Made by a program: the position numbers and the translations under genes. Positions 49,707 through 60,500 of a stretch of 64,000 nucleotides of DNA are shown here, piece after piece. Source of the DNA: Odobenus rosmarus divergens (lineage: Eukaryota; Chordata; Mammalia; Carnivora; Odobenidae). Under the pieces are notes generated by a model, which saw only the letters and a list, made by a program, of their open reading frames with translations, was not told the origin of the DNA and searched no databases. Location of the stretch: assembly GCF_000321225.1 (NCBI RefSeq), contig NW_004450664.1, positions 298,399 through 362,398 on the forward strand, given 5' to 3'. Positions within the stretch are counted from its first letter, which is position 1; each line of letters starts with the position of its first letter.

Positions 49707-51822
49707 GGTGCCCACTTCTCACAGTTCCCTTTGTGAGCTGGTCATGCAGTCCACAGAAGCTGTGCCTCCACCTCGACTCCACGCCCCGAAAGCCAGAACA
49801 GCCCAGTTTTGAGAGTTCTGGCCCATTGTCTCAATGTTCTAAGGCTGTGAGGGGAGGGGGCAGTAGGTACAGGACTGGGGACCCCTACCTCAGAGGATGT
49901 TCCTGTAGCAAGCCTTGGGAGGCTAGGGCAGAGTGTGGGGTCAGCCGTGGCTGCTTTTCTTGTGAGGATCAAATAAAAGAGGAGTCACTATTTGAAGCCA
50001 CCCTGGGAGCAGTGAGGCTCTGGGTGAAGGTTAGTCCTAAAGGCATTCATTTTTCCAATTGCACTTCTCAGCTGGGGGAACCCTATACTCCTTCACTCAG
50101 AGCCAGCCTCCTTGGCTCTTACTGATGACTGTCCTGGAGGCAGGTGTGATGTGAGGGGGAAGGGGCACTGGAGTTGGGGTCAGAAGGTCAGGGTTCAGGC
50201 TGCAAAGTCACGACTCCCCCTTGAGATGAGCACAAGCATACCTGTTTCCCTGGGGTCTGATCGCACTTCACATGGTTCCTGCGAACTATGCCTGGGTAAA
50301 GAATGACATTAGAAAGAGTAGCAGAGGGGACCCAGTGGCCTTTGGGGCTCGTTCTGAGCCATCTGTGGCTGTAGCCATCAGGGCAACAGGCTCAGGAGAC
50401 CATTCTTTGGAAAAATACAAAACATAGCAACAGCACCCTGACTCTGGTCAGCTGAGGGTGACCTTTTTGATTCGGTGTTAAGTCGGGAACGTATGAATAA
50501 ATAAAGCACAGAGCAAAGGAAAAGGAGAGAAAGGGGAGAGCAGCAAAGAGGAGCAAGAGATGAGGAGTTCCGTGGCTTTCATGTGCACGCAGATTACCCG
50601 AGATCTTGTCAAAAGCGCAGATGCTAATTCCACGATCTGACGTGGGTCTCTGAGTCACACCGTAGCAAGGTATGAAACTCAGTGGGAGTGGGGAAGAGGC
50701 GGGGCTCAGGGGCCAGGTGTCCTGGGCCCTCTCCTTTCTAGCTGTGGGACTAAAATGTGGGTGATTGGTTCCCCTCTCACATGGCATCTCCAGGTTAGGC
50801 TTGGCCTCTAAGAAAATATACGTCAAGGATGTAGGACGGCATCCAGATGTCAGCCCCCGTTACAGTGAGCCTATTCAGTACATGAAGGGGACAAGCTGCG
50901 TCTATCCAGTGGCAAAGGGAAGATAAAGGATTTTGGACTTGTTCCCTGAAGGCAACCCCTTCACCCCACCCCCTCACAGCTTGGGAGAGAATTTGTGGGT
51001 CATACGCCCACAAGATAGAGCAGAGGCCGAATGAGAGAGAAAAAGCAAGTGTGAGCAAATGTTAGGTGGTGAATCTAGGTGAAGGATATACAAGTGGTCA
51101 TTGAACTTTCTTGCAATTTTTCTGTGGATTTGAGATTTTTCAACATAAAGTTTGGGGAAAAAAAGGAGTCTCAAATATTCCTTCCAATTTGTTCTGAAAT
51201 TAGGGGGAAGAAAACATTAGGGGACAATAAACACATTCTATAGATCCCAGCAGGTTATTGAGAACCCTTCCATTTTGTGTCTTGAAGAATAAGATCTATG
51301 TGGTTCCCATGGCCGACACAGGACAAAAATGATAGTTTGTCAGAAAAGGCCTCATGAAACCATGGCCTGAAAGACTTAACACACAGCCGATCGAGGATTC
51401 TAATCCAGATCCCAAGTCCTGTTAAAGCTCGGTTAGAACTTTGTGTGTTTACAAAGCACTGTCACATGATGTTCGTGGGGCACGCTCAGAAAGCAGTTTT
51501 TTAAAAAGTATGAATAAGGGCGCCTGGGTGGCTCAGTCGTTAAGCGTCTGCCTTCAGCTCAGGTCATGGTCCCGGGGTCCTGGGATCGAGCCCCGCATCG
51601 GGCTCCCTGCTCAGCGGGAAGCCTGCTTCTCCCTCTCCTGCTCCCCCTGCTTGTGTTCCCTCTGTGTGTCTCTGTCAAATAAATAAAAATCTTTAAAAAA
51701 TAAAAAATAAAAAGTATGAATAAGTATTATTCTACCCTGTAGCCATAAAGAGTGACGATACCCTTGCCCCACATCACACCTCCCCTTTCCAAATCACCAC
51801 AGTGTGCGGGAACAGTTCACTC
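49707..51822. other. IQCA1L-H2BK1 intergenic interval
   Basis: Holds the presumptive IQCA1L promoter. An old L1-like 3' end is visible at about 51060-51165 (GGTGAAGGATATACAAGTGG, then TTGAGATTTTTCAACATAAA). One young Can-SINE is at 51518. No further gene recognised. Confidence 0.5.
51518..51708 (+). mobile_element. Can-SINE, young
   Basis: Starts GGGCGCCTGGGTGGCTCAGT. The 16 bp target duplication AAAAAGTATGAATAAG is perfect (51502-51517, 51709-51724) and the body is close to the consensus of the 61417 copy. Confidence 0.96.
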
Positions 51823-51828
51823 TTTATT
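51823..51828 (-). terminator. H2BK1: H2BK1 polyadenylation signal (AATAAA)
   Basis: AATAAA on the minus strand only 16 nt after the H2B variant stop codon. No histone 3' stem-loop (GGCTCTTTTCAGAGCC type) is present nearby, so the mRNA should be polyadenylated. Confidence 0.8.
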
Positions 51829-51844
51829 AATGTTTGGCCCTGGG

Positions 51845-52081
51845 TCACTTGGAGCTGGTGTACTTGGTGACGGCCTTGGTGCCCTCGGACACGGCATGCT
51901 TGGCCAGCTCCCCGGGCAGCAGCAGACGCACCGCCGTCTGGACTTCCCGGGATGTCAGTGTGGTTCGGCCTGAGTACTGGGCCAGCCGGGCAGCCTCGCC
52001 AGCCAGCCGTTCAAACACATCATTCACAAATGAGTTCATGATGCTCATGGCCTTGGAAGAGATGCCGATGTCTGGGTGCAC
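51845..52081 (-). CDS. H2BK1: H2BK1 exon 2 (histone fold)
   Basis: 78 codons from [15 protein letters not shown] to KYTSSK. It covers most of the fold and the alpha-C helix. Loop text [13 protein letters not shown] differs from canonical YNKRSTITSREIQ. CAG acceptor precedes GTGCACCC. Confidence 0.95.
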   Translation of the reverse strand: MHPDIGISSKAMSIMNSFVNDVFERLAGEAARLAQYSGRTTLTSREVQTAVRLLLPGELAKHAVSEGTKAVTKYTSSK

Positions 52082-54215
52082 CTGGAGAAGCAGTGGAACC
52101 ACTCTGTTAAGGAGGAGGCTCTGCCTGACGCGGCAGGCCCCGGCCCCGGCCCCGGCCCCAGGTCCTGGCTCAGGACTGCAAGGCTGCCTCACCAGCCTCT
52201 CTCCAGAGGCCAAGACATGGAAATAGGGGTTGGGTTTTTTCCTACTACATCCAAGTTAAAAGGTTTTCCCAACTGTAAAAAGTAATGCTATTAAGTTCCT
52301 TGTATGAGCACATATAAGCATCAACCGTTGACAAACGGAATCAGTTACACAACATTTTGCTTTTTCTCGTGTATTTGCATAGCGTTACTCCTAGAAAGCG
52401 ACTCCTAGCGGTGAAGTTCCCGGAGGTGGGATGGCCCCTGGGTCCAAGGGTTTACACACTTACCTTGGCAGATTGTTACCAAATTATTGTCCGGAGAGCA
52501 CACTCATGTGACACGATCTCAGCACCAGACTAGGAGTCAGAACACCTGTTGAGTCACTGCCTGACCTCCAATGAGGCACTTTCCTCTGGGCCTCAGTTTC
52601 CTCCTCTGTCACCCAAGCTTTTGACCTAGGTGACCTCCAGTAACACAAGTGGTGGGGGCCTGATAACAATCCAAACGTGGGAGTGGCCAGACATGAAGTA
52701 TTGTCCCCGTGAAGTGGGAGGGGCAACTGCCAGTGACACACATCAGGCCAGTGGTGGAGACAGAAATGGAACCCGGGCTCTCCGCACAGCCTCTGGATGT
52801 CACCGGCAGCAGGGGATCCGAGCCTGAACCCCTCGTGCTGTCATCACAACTTTTTCTCTTTGGGGTTGAGAGGGGTCACAGTCTGTGGGTGACCCCTCCC
52901 CCCCAAGCAGCTCTCCTTCGCCAGTCCAACCCAGGGCCAACCCTTGCCTCACGGTTTTTGAGTCCAAGGTTCAGTGGAGCTGCAGGGCTCACCAGTGTTC
53001 CCTCCCACCCCCATGCTCTTCAGGTCACTGGAGTCAGCCCTCCGCTGCTGCCCTTCGGCCTGTCTATGACAGTGCTGGTCCCGCCCCCAACCTGACCCCA
53101 CAAAAGCATTCTCAGAGACCCAGCTTGTCAGGTCCCTGAAACTGCTAATGGGACTCAGACTGAAGACAGGCTTCATGTCTAGATCTATTCTCACAAAGGG
53201 GTAAGACCCAGGCAGGTTGTAGAGACTCAGGGAAGGCAAGAGAGCTGTTCTGCCGGCTCCTAGCCCTGGTTCTGCTGAGGGGGCAGAGGCTTGGAGGCCA
53301 GGGTGCCTTGAATCCTTGACACACTGTTGTCGGGTGCCCACTGATGCCCCCAAATATTTGTCAGTGTGCAAGTGCCAGGAGTAGGTGCTTCTCGTAGGTG
53401 CTCTGCTAGGCTGCACGCACAGAGAGCATACACCGCCCCTGTGGGTTAAGAGGTGGGACAATCAGGAAGTAAGTGAGGGGCCTGCTCAGAGCCGGGGTGG
53501 GGGGGGTGCGACTGTCAGGTCATGTGACTCAGTCAATGCACTGAGCCTTTATGGACCTTAGGTTCCTCCTCTGTGCAGCAGACCAATCCCGTAGCCCCTC
53601 AGGGACTGGGTGCTGTGTGGCTGGAAGGCCTTCCCCAAGACGTAAGCTCACACACACCACTCCCTGCTCTGGCGAGCACGAACAGGACCTCTTGTTTGTA
53701 CCGTAATGGGTTTGGCATTCGATCACCCTTCAGCCCCACACTTTCTTACAGTCTTCCCTGTCTTTTAATTATGTCCCACCTAACGTTCCACATAATCACC
53801 TTGTCTGTCCAAAGCCCTGGAAGCTTCTGGACGGCGGTGGCGTGCTTTAAAGGTCTCCTGCCCGTCATAGGTGCACAACAGATACCGAGAGGTTGTAGGG
53901 CCCTCTGAGCTCGAGTGGAGCCACCTCCAGAGGGGCACGGCGTGCCTGAGGCCACTCACCGCAGTGCCAGGAGTAAACAGAGTAGGACTCTCTGTCCAGT
54001 GCTCTCTCAAGGCTCTTTGGCCAGTACACTCCACACACACCCACAGACGCGCGCGTGCACACACGTTAGCTCCCCACTCTCACCTGCTTTAGCACCTTGT
54101 AGATATACATTGAGTAGGTTTCCTTGCGCCGGCTACGCCTTCTGGACTTCTTATCACCAGAACTACGGCCCCTTCGGCCCCCAGACGGCTGCTGCTGTCC
54201 ATGCTCAGCGCTCAT
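51845..54215 (-). CDS. H2BK1: H2B histone variant (H2B.K), two exons
   Basis: Core histone H2B variant that would pair with H2A in nucleosomes; the family is reported as a germline-type mammalian variant, formerly named H2BE1 in human. Exons 54084-54215 (44 codons) and 51845-52081 (78 codons plus stop) join in phase 0 at KVLKQ|VHPDIG, giving 122 aa. The histone fold and the C-terminal [12 protein letters not shown], including the ubiquitinated Lys of canonical K120, are intact. The tail is unlike canonical H2B: Gln/Gly/Ser/Arg-rich ([14 protein letters not shown]) with few of the usual acetylated lysines. Canonical replication-dependent H2B genes have no intron and end in a stem-loop; this one has a 2.0 kb intron and an AATAAA, so it is replication-independent. 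Position between IQCA1L and ABCF2 matches human. Confidence 0.93.
52082..54083 (-). other. H2BK1: H2BK1 intron
   Basis: 2.0 kb, GT-AG. It contains a forward MIR-like fragment near 52515-52610 (CCTCTGGGCCTCAGTTTCCT) and other old repeat text, but no Can-SINE and no nested gene that I can recognise. Confidence 0.7.
54084..54215 (-). CDS. H2BK1: H2BK1 exon 1 (N-terminal tail)
   Basis: 44 codons from [10 protein letters not shown] to [14 protein letters not shown], donor GTGAGAG. It holds the divergent, Arg-rich tail and the first helix of the fold. The upstream codons lack the usual PEPAKSAPAPKK tail. Confidence 0.93.
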
Positions 54216-54255
54216 TCTCCTGCTCCTCCTAAAGGCCACCTCCTGCTCCTTGGGG

Positions 54256-54263
54256 TATTTTAT
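54256..54263 (-). promoter_or_regulatory. H2BK1: TATA-like box of H2BK1
   Basis: ATAAAATA on the minus strand, 41-48 bases upstream of the ATG. If it sets transcription about 30 bases downstream, the 5' leader would be under 20 bases. E-box CAGCTG lies just upstream. Tentative. Confidence 0.4.
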
Positions 54264-54697
54264 GGAGTCAGCTGCCCACCAGGTGGGGCTGGGGGCCAGC
54301 ACCTGGGATGTAGAGGGGGAGGGGGAGGAGCTTGGCCCATCCCTATCCAGAACATGCTCTCCCTTAATCTTGAAAGAGGCTAATGGCTCCCACCTCTTCC
54401 CCACGTGATTTCCTGTCTCTGAACGAGAAGCCCTCCCCCCCATCTCCCAGCGTACTACACACTTGTGAGAGTTCACACACCACCAAACCAGGCTATGAGA
54501 TCACTCTACACCCACTGTGCTCAGCATGACTTGAAATGCAGGGGAGTATCAGGAGGAACACAAGGAACCCCACCCCCCACCCACAGAGCCCTACAATACA
54601 GTGGAAGAAGCCAGACTGGCTCACAGGAAAGAGAAGAGTAGGACTAAAGAGGGGGTATAGGGACAGAGAGTTCAGAAAAGAAAAACTAGTGAGGGCT

Positions 54698-54911
54698 GGG
54701 GCGCCTGGGTGGCTCAATCGGTTAAGCGTCTGCCTTCGGCTCCGGTCATGATCTCAGGGTCCTGGGATCGAGCTCGGCGTTGGGGGGGGGGGTCCCTGCT
54801 CAGCGGGGAGTCTGCTTATCTCTCTCTCTCTCTCTCTCTCCCTCTGCCCCTCCCCATCATTTGTTCTCTCTCTCAAATAAGTAAAATAAAATCTTAAAAA
54901 AGAAAAGAAAT
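54698..54911 (+). mobile_element. Can-SINE
   Basis: Starts GGGGCGCCTGGGTGGCTCAA, includes a G run and a (CT)n tract. Target duplication ACTAGTGAGGGCT at 54685-54697 and 54912-54924. Confidence 0.95.
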
Positions 54912-54924
54912 ACTAGTGAGGGCT

Positions 54925-56500
54925 ACAGTAGCCAGAGATAGCTTCATGGAAGGAATGGGAATTTGACGCTGGTCTCTTGGGGGGTACAGTTTAACTGGGG
55001 AGAATGACAGGACAATCCGTGGAAAAAGCAGAGTGGAATCGATGCGTGCCGAGTACAGTGAGGCTTGGACGGAAGGCAGAAGTGGAGCAGAACCTGAGCC
55101 TAGACCAGATGCAGGCAGCAGGAAACCACAGGCTGGGAGGGCCTGCCAGGGAGGGGGTTTGGGCGGACTGGAGGAGCCAGAGCAGAGAAACACTGGATGC
55201 TCTCCATAAAAGCAGGTGATGTGGGCTCCCCGTGGAAGCTGCAAAGGAAAGAGACAGCTGTTCAACGGAGTAGTTCTCACTTTGCACCTATGTGTGAATG
55301 ATATTTCAGGTTCTTAAGTGCTGTGATTAAAGAAACCTGGAGCCAACAGGAGAGGTATGGGCTGGGGGGAAAGAGGGTTTTCCCAATCAGGAGGAGGTGG
55401 GGGAGAGTAGTGAAGACAAGCATCACCTGTGGGTGGGGGAAAGCAAGCCTGAGCAGCCAACACCTCACTAATCTCACCTCCTCACCCGCTTCCCAACATC
55501 CGGCTACATCTTCCGTGCTAAGCTTTAAGAAGACCAGGAGGGAATTCTTAATCCAAAATAGAACACTGCTTATTTTAGGCCTTTGTAGAAATATATGTAT
55601 TGTGGGCTTTTTAAGCATTCTTGAAGTTTCTGAAATTTGCTTTTCGAGGGGTGGGGGGACAGGCAAGCTGAATAGCCTGCTTTGATTCTTCCAGTTCTGA
55701 AACCTTACTTAGCACCTCAAGTATTCTACACTGAAGACCCTGAGGGACTTCAAAGGGAATTGGTACGAACATACCCAGGATCTCCCTTGGCTGAAGTAGC
55801 AGAAGTTCTCCTCTCTGTTCCCATCATCCCAGCAGCTCATTCTCGAGGCCATTCTCCCCCCTACCCGTCTCTGGATACTTAGAGCAGACTGACTTAGGCA
55901 CAAAGGCACAAAGTAATGAAGCCAAGCCCCTCAGGGTTGGAGTCTGAGCCTCACTCCAGCCTCGCCGCTGAGGGCTCAGCTGCAGCTTCTCACCTCACGT
56001 TCACTCTCCTCGTTCCATCTGCCCAGGGCAGCTCTTGGACTTCAGGGCCATCTGAGGTCCTATTCATCTTTCAAGTTAGAGCACCAAACCTGTCTTTCTG
56101 GATAGCTACTCACAAGAAACTTTCCCCCCTTTTGAATCCTTCTTTGTCTCCTAACAAGTCACAACTGAGCATCTGATTTGTGCCATTGTGTTCTCTAGTC
56201 AGTGTTGGTTTCCCCATTAGATCGTGAGCTCCTTAGGGGTTTAGACACCATCTGGGACTGATTAGATGTACTGTAATCAGCACTGAAAACTCATGGCTGT
56301 GTAGGTTTCCCCACAGGGACGGCTGCTGAGGGGGTATGATGAATCCGCATCAGTACAGATGGCCACCGGTGTGCCTGATGGACAAAGGTTGCAAGTGCTA
56401 TTCAAGTTCAGATAGATCATGCAGGGCCCTGGCCGGGAAGGAAATGAGACCACGCTAACAAAAATTAAGGCCATGGACAGATAAAATAACAAGAATTCCT
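54925..56500. other. H2BK1-ABCF2 intergenic interval
   Basis: No gene or RNA recognised. An L2-like phrase (GTGAGCTCCTTAGGGGTTTA) lies near 56225. Confidence 0.5.
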
Positions 56501-56513
56501 GTATCCCACCCAG

Positions 56514-56700
56514 GAGTGGTGGTTCACAAACTTCAGTGTGAAAATACAGACTCCAGACCATTTCTGCATCTCTCCCATCCCACCAAATGGAATCGATGGG
56601 TTGGGGCCTGGGGATCTGCATTTTAACAAGCACCGCCTGCTCCAAGTGTTGTGGTGCAGGTCACAGCAAGGGAGCCTCAGACCACTCTGAAAAACATGTC
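56514..56700. mobile_element. MER5-type DNA transposon
   Basis: GTGGTTCACAAACTTCAGTG at the start, GATCTGCATTTTAACAAGCA centrally and CAGACCACTCTG at the end; diverged MER5. Confidence 0.55.
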
Positions 56701-56706
56701 TCAGGA

Positions 56707-56890
56707 GAGTGGTTCTCAAAGTTCAGCCCCCAGACGAGCAGCATCAGCAGCACCTGGAAACTTGTTAGAAATGTTTTAATTCCTGGTCTCACCCCCGACC
56801 TACTGAACCAGAAACCCTGAGGCAAGACCCAATGATTGGTGATCTAATGAGTCTTCCAGGTGATTCTGATGTGTGTGGTGAGACAACAGC
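56707..56890. mobile_element. MER5-type DNA transposon, second copy
   Basis: GAGTGGTTCTCAAAGTTCAG, then AGCAGCACCTGGAAACTTGT and TTCCAGGTGATTCTGATG. It sits directly beside the copy at 56514-56700. Confidence 0.65.
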
Positions 56891-57077
56891 CTAAGACAAG
56901 GCACAATTTCAAATCAAAGGAAGGAGAGTTATTCCAACTCCTAAAGACTAGTCTTTAGTCTGCATCTATCCCACCAATTCCCACCCAAGCTCTTAAGTGT
57001 GTTGGCACTGCAGGGAGGAGGGGAGTGACGGGCCCAGAGACCAGAAAAGGAAGGTAGGGACCATGGCTTCTTCTTTC

Positions 57078-57083
57078 TTTATT
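57078..57083 (-). terminator. ABCF2: ABCF2 polyadenylation signal (AATAAA)
   Basis: AATAAA on the minus strand, about 465 nt after the stop; the only clear hexamer in the 3' UTR, which occupies about 57060-57548. Confidence 0.75.
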
Positions 57084-57548
57084 GGACACTTTGTAGATGT
57101 CACGCAGGTCTAAAAGTTACACTGTTAAATAATTATTTAAAAACCGACCAGGACTAAAGCCCTGGTCCAGAGCTCCAAACCAGAAGCAGAAAGGAATGGG
57201 GGTGGTGGGCTGGGGGGTATTCCTCCAACATCACCAAAACCCAGAAAACGAGGACCCTAAGCTCTTTCACAGGCCAACCCAGGATGTGGGCCCTTGCGCT
57301 AACCCTCAGGTGCCTCTGGCTGCATCACTATCAGGTCAGTAACCAGCAAGGAGCTGGCAGAATAGCCAGCCGAGTCCAGACATGGACAAAAGTAACTGGA
57401 AGGACAGGAAACGGACAGGTACTGTCCAGCTGTAGATAAGATCACAGAGTGCAGCTAAGGCAGGTGGGGGCAGGGGAGGGGCTGGGGAGCGGTAGTGCAG
57501 CAATGCAGGAGTGTGGCCCCAGAGGCCCGGCCCCATCCGGGCAGGGGC

Positions 57549-60500
57549 TCACACATTGTGGGTCCTCCTGGTGAGCTGGGGCTCTTCGCCCACCAGCTTG
57601 GACTTGAGGTGCTCCTTGTAGGCCAGGATGTCTCCAGGCCACTTGGTGATTGTCTGCTTCTCACAGACCCAGATTTCCTGTGCAACCTAGAAAGCAAATC
57701 TTAGGCTTAATAACCCTGGCCAGCACTCTCCCAGTCCCTGCCCAGAAGACCACTGTCAGGTGAATCCAGGAAGAAACCCCCACCGCTCAGCCCCATATCC
57801 AGCTCACAGTTTCACCATCTCTAGGTTCTTTGGGATGCCTAACCCAAGGGTACTGTAGCCAGCAGGGTTGGAGCCCTTCAAGCCAAGATCTGCTGTGTCT
57901 CCTCATCTCCAGTTCCCCAACAGGGCCTACATCTGTTTAGAGGCCTCACTCTCGGGCACCTGGGTGGCTCAGTTGGTTAAGCGACTGCCTTCGGCTCAGG
58001 TCATGATCCTGGAGTCCCGGGATCGAGTCCCGCATCGGGCTCCCTGCTCAGCAGGGAGTCTGCTTCTCCCTCTGACTCTCTTCCCTCTCGTGCTCTCTCT
58101 CTTTCTCTCTCTCTCAGATAAATAAATAAAATCTTTAAAAAAAAAACTGTTTTAGAGGCTTCACTCTCAGCTTCCTTTTCCCCACCCCATCTTTCCCAAA
58201 GCTTCAGAGAAATGACCAGCAGCTTTTCCAACAATGACTGGTGGTAACCCTTTGTCTAATCCAAATCCTCCTTAGTATAATACTATTTCTATGCTAAAGA
58301 ATCTTGGGACAATAGTAAAAGCACCTTGTTCTATACCCGACTTCCTCACCAATTTTGGCTAACAGTGCCAAATGTCAAATAGGCTAACATCCCCAAATAA
58401 CTACTGAAAAAAATGAAGTATTAAGACTTTCTAAGTTTCTCAGAGAGCCATAAAATCTGGTCCTCATCACCCTGTTTACACCCTGAGACCTTTTCCCACA
58501 TCCAGTAAACATGTATTAAGTGCCCCCCTCCACACACACGCCATGACCGTGTTATACCCAACCTTCTCCTGACGCCCTCTGCTCTGACCCCCACTCCAGC
58601 CAGGGGCCTCACCTGCTGAATGAGTCTGAAATCATGGCTGACCAGCATCATACCACCCTCAAATTCATTGATGGCATCGGCCAGGGCATCGATGGTCTCA
58701 ATATCCAGGTGATTAGTGGGCTCATCCAGGAAGAGCATGTGGGGGTTCTGCCAGGCCAGCCAGGCCAGACACACTCGGCACTTCTGCCCATCAGACAGGT
58801 TCCGAATTGGGCTCACCTGAGTGGAACCGTGACATTTATAGAACTTGGTGTTACTCCCACCACACAGCATGACTCGCCCCTCCCCACTGCTTCTCCATTA
58901 ATGTTATCACCATTCTACAAAAAGAAGACCCAAGATCACAGTGAGACAGCGACACAGCTACCAGTCTCTCAAGGCCTGTAGGGATAAATGTGGGAGCCTG
59001 AAGCACCTACCTAAGCACCTACCTAAGCACCTAAGGCCATAGCCCTTGCTCTCTCTCGGCACTTAAATCGTAACTAATTGGAACAATCTGGTGGATCCTC
59101 AATCCGGATCTGAATCCAGGAACTCGTTTTCTAGGTTCCAATTTCCTTTGCCCCCAAGCACTACAGTTTATCTTGCTAGTCTGGGACCAGGGCATGTCAG
59201 AGACTGGCATGCTATCCCTGCCGCTCCCTCATAAGGAGACCTGAATACTAAAATGCGTACAACCTAGGGCAAAGGAAAGCTAGTGGGTTCTCCTGGATGC
59301 TAGAATCAAAGGAAGACACTTTTCAGTAGAGCATACAACTCTTGAGCTCAGGGTTGTGAGTTCAAGCCCCAACGTTGGGTGTGGAACCTACTTTAAGGAA
59401 AAAAAAAAAAAAAAAAGGAAGAGACCTCAGGTCGCCAGAACAGTGTCCCCTAACCACACAGGTACAATCTCCCAGTTATCTGGGGTTGTTCCCCACATCC
59501 CCTCCGCTGACCTGCTGTTTCCCAGTGAGACCATATCGACCAATGATCTTCCTCATTTCTTCCTTCTCCTTAATCTCTGGGTAGCACTTCATCATGTACT
59601 CCAAAGGTGAGAGGTCTAAGTCCAGCTGCTCTTGTAAATGCTACAGGAAAAAAAGAATTCACTCAGATGTGACTGGTGTCCCACTTCAAAAGGAACCCTG
59701 CTGGGTTAACTGCTGAGTAACTCTACCTCTACGCAGGCACCTGTTCAAGATTCCAGGAGAAGCAGGCAAAAGCTGACTTGGTCGCATGCAGCCCCCTTCC
59801 CACACCCTGGATACCATTCCATACCCCAAGGCCTTTACCTGATGGTAACGTCCTATCTTGACATGAGAGTGTTTTCGGATCATCCCGTCTGTGGGTAGTA
59901 GCTAAAAAGAAAAGAGTATTAGGTGGAAAGATAAGCACATAGAAAGGGAAACTCGGTCAGAAGCAGACATGAGCAGAGTAGGAAAATAAGCGTATGTTCA
60001 CTGAACAAGATGCAGAACTTCCTAAACAGAATCTACACCACCTCATAGACTGCTAATCTGGACACTCTAAAAATATTTAGGAAGCTACACTGAAACAGAT
60101 GTTCTCAAGGGGAGCAAAGATACATACAACACAGTCTACTTAGTAATTAAATGTCTACTATAGAATGCACCACCTGCAAAACAAAGGACTTGGACATACC
60201 TACAACATAGGTTTTCTCAAACAAAAACACTGTCTCTAAATGCACATGTTCCTCTAAACGCTCTAACTGAAAACAAGGAAAAATGATGAGACACATGCAT
60301 GTTTTCTCTCTCTCACACTCTCACACTCACGCACACACACAGATCTTCCTTCCCTCCCTCCCTCTGAGAAAACAGCTCCAAACTTCAGCACTGCCAGTGA
60401 CAACATCCCCCACCCCAGAAGCCGGCTCACTCACCACCAGCAGCTCACTCACCACTGGCGTGCTCAGCCCCTCCAAGCATAGTGGCCCCTGCACGCCTTC

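Noticed and set aside
51845..54215. Processed H2B pseudogene
   Set aside because: It has a real intron with good splice sites, an intact frame, and a syntenic position, which a processed copy would not.
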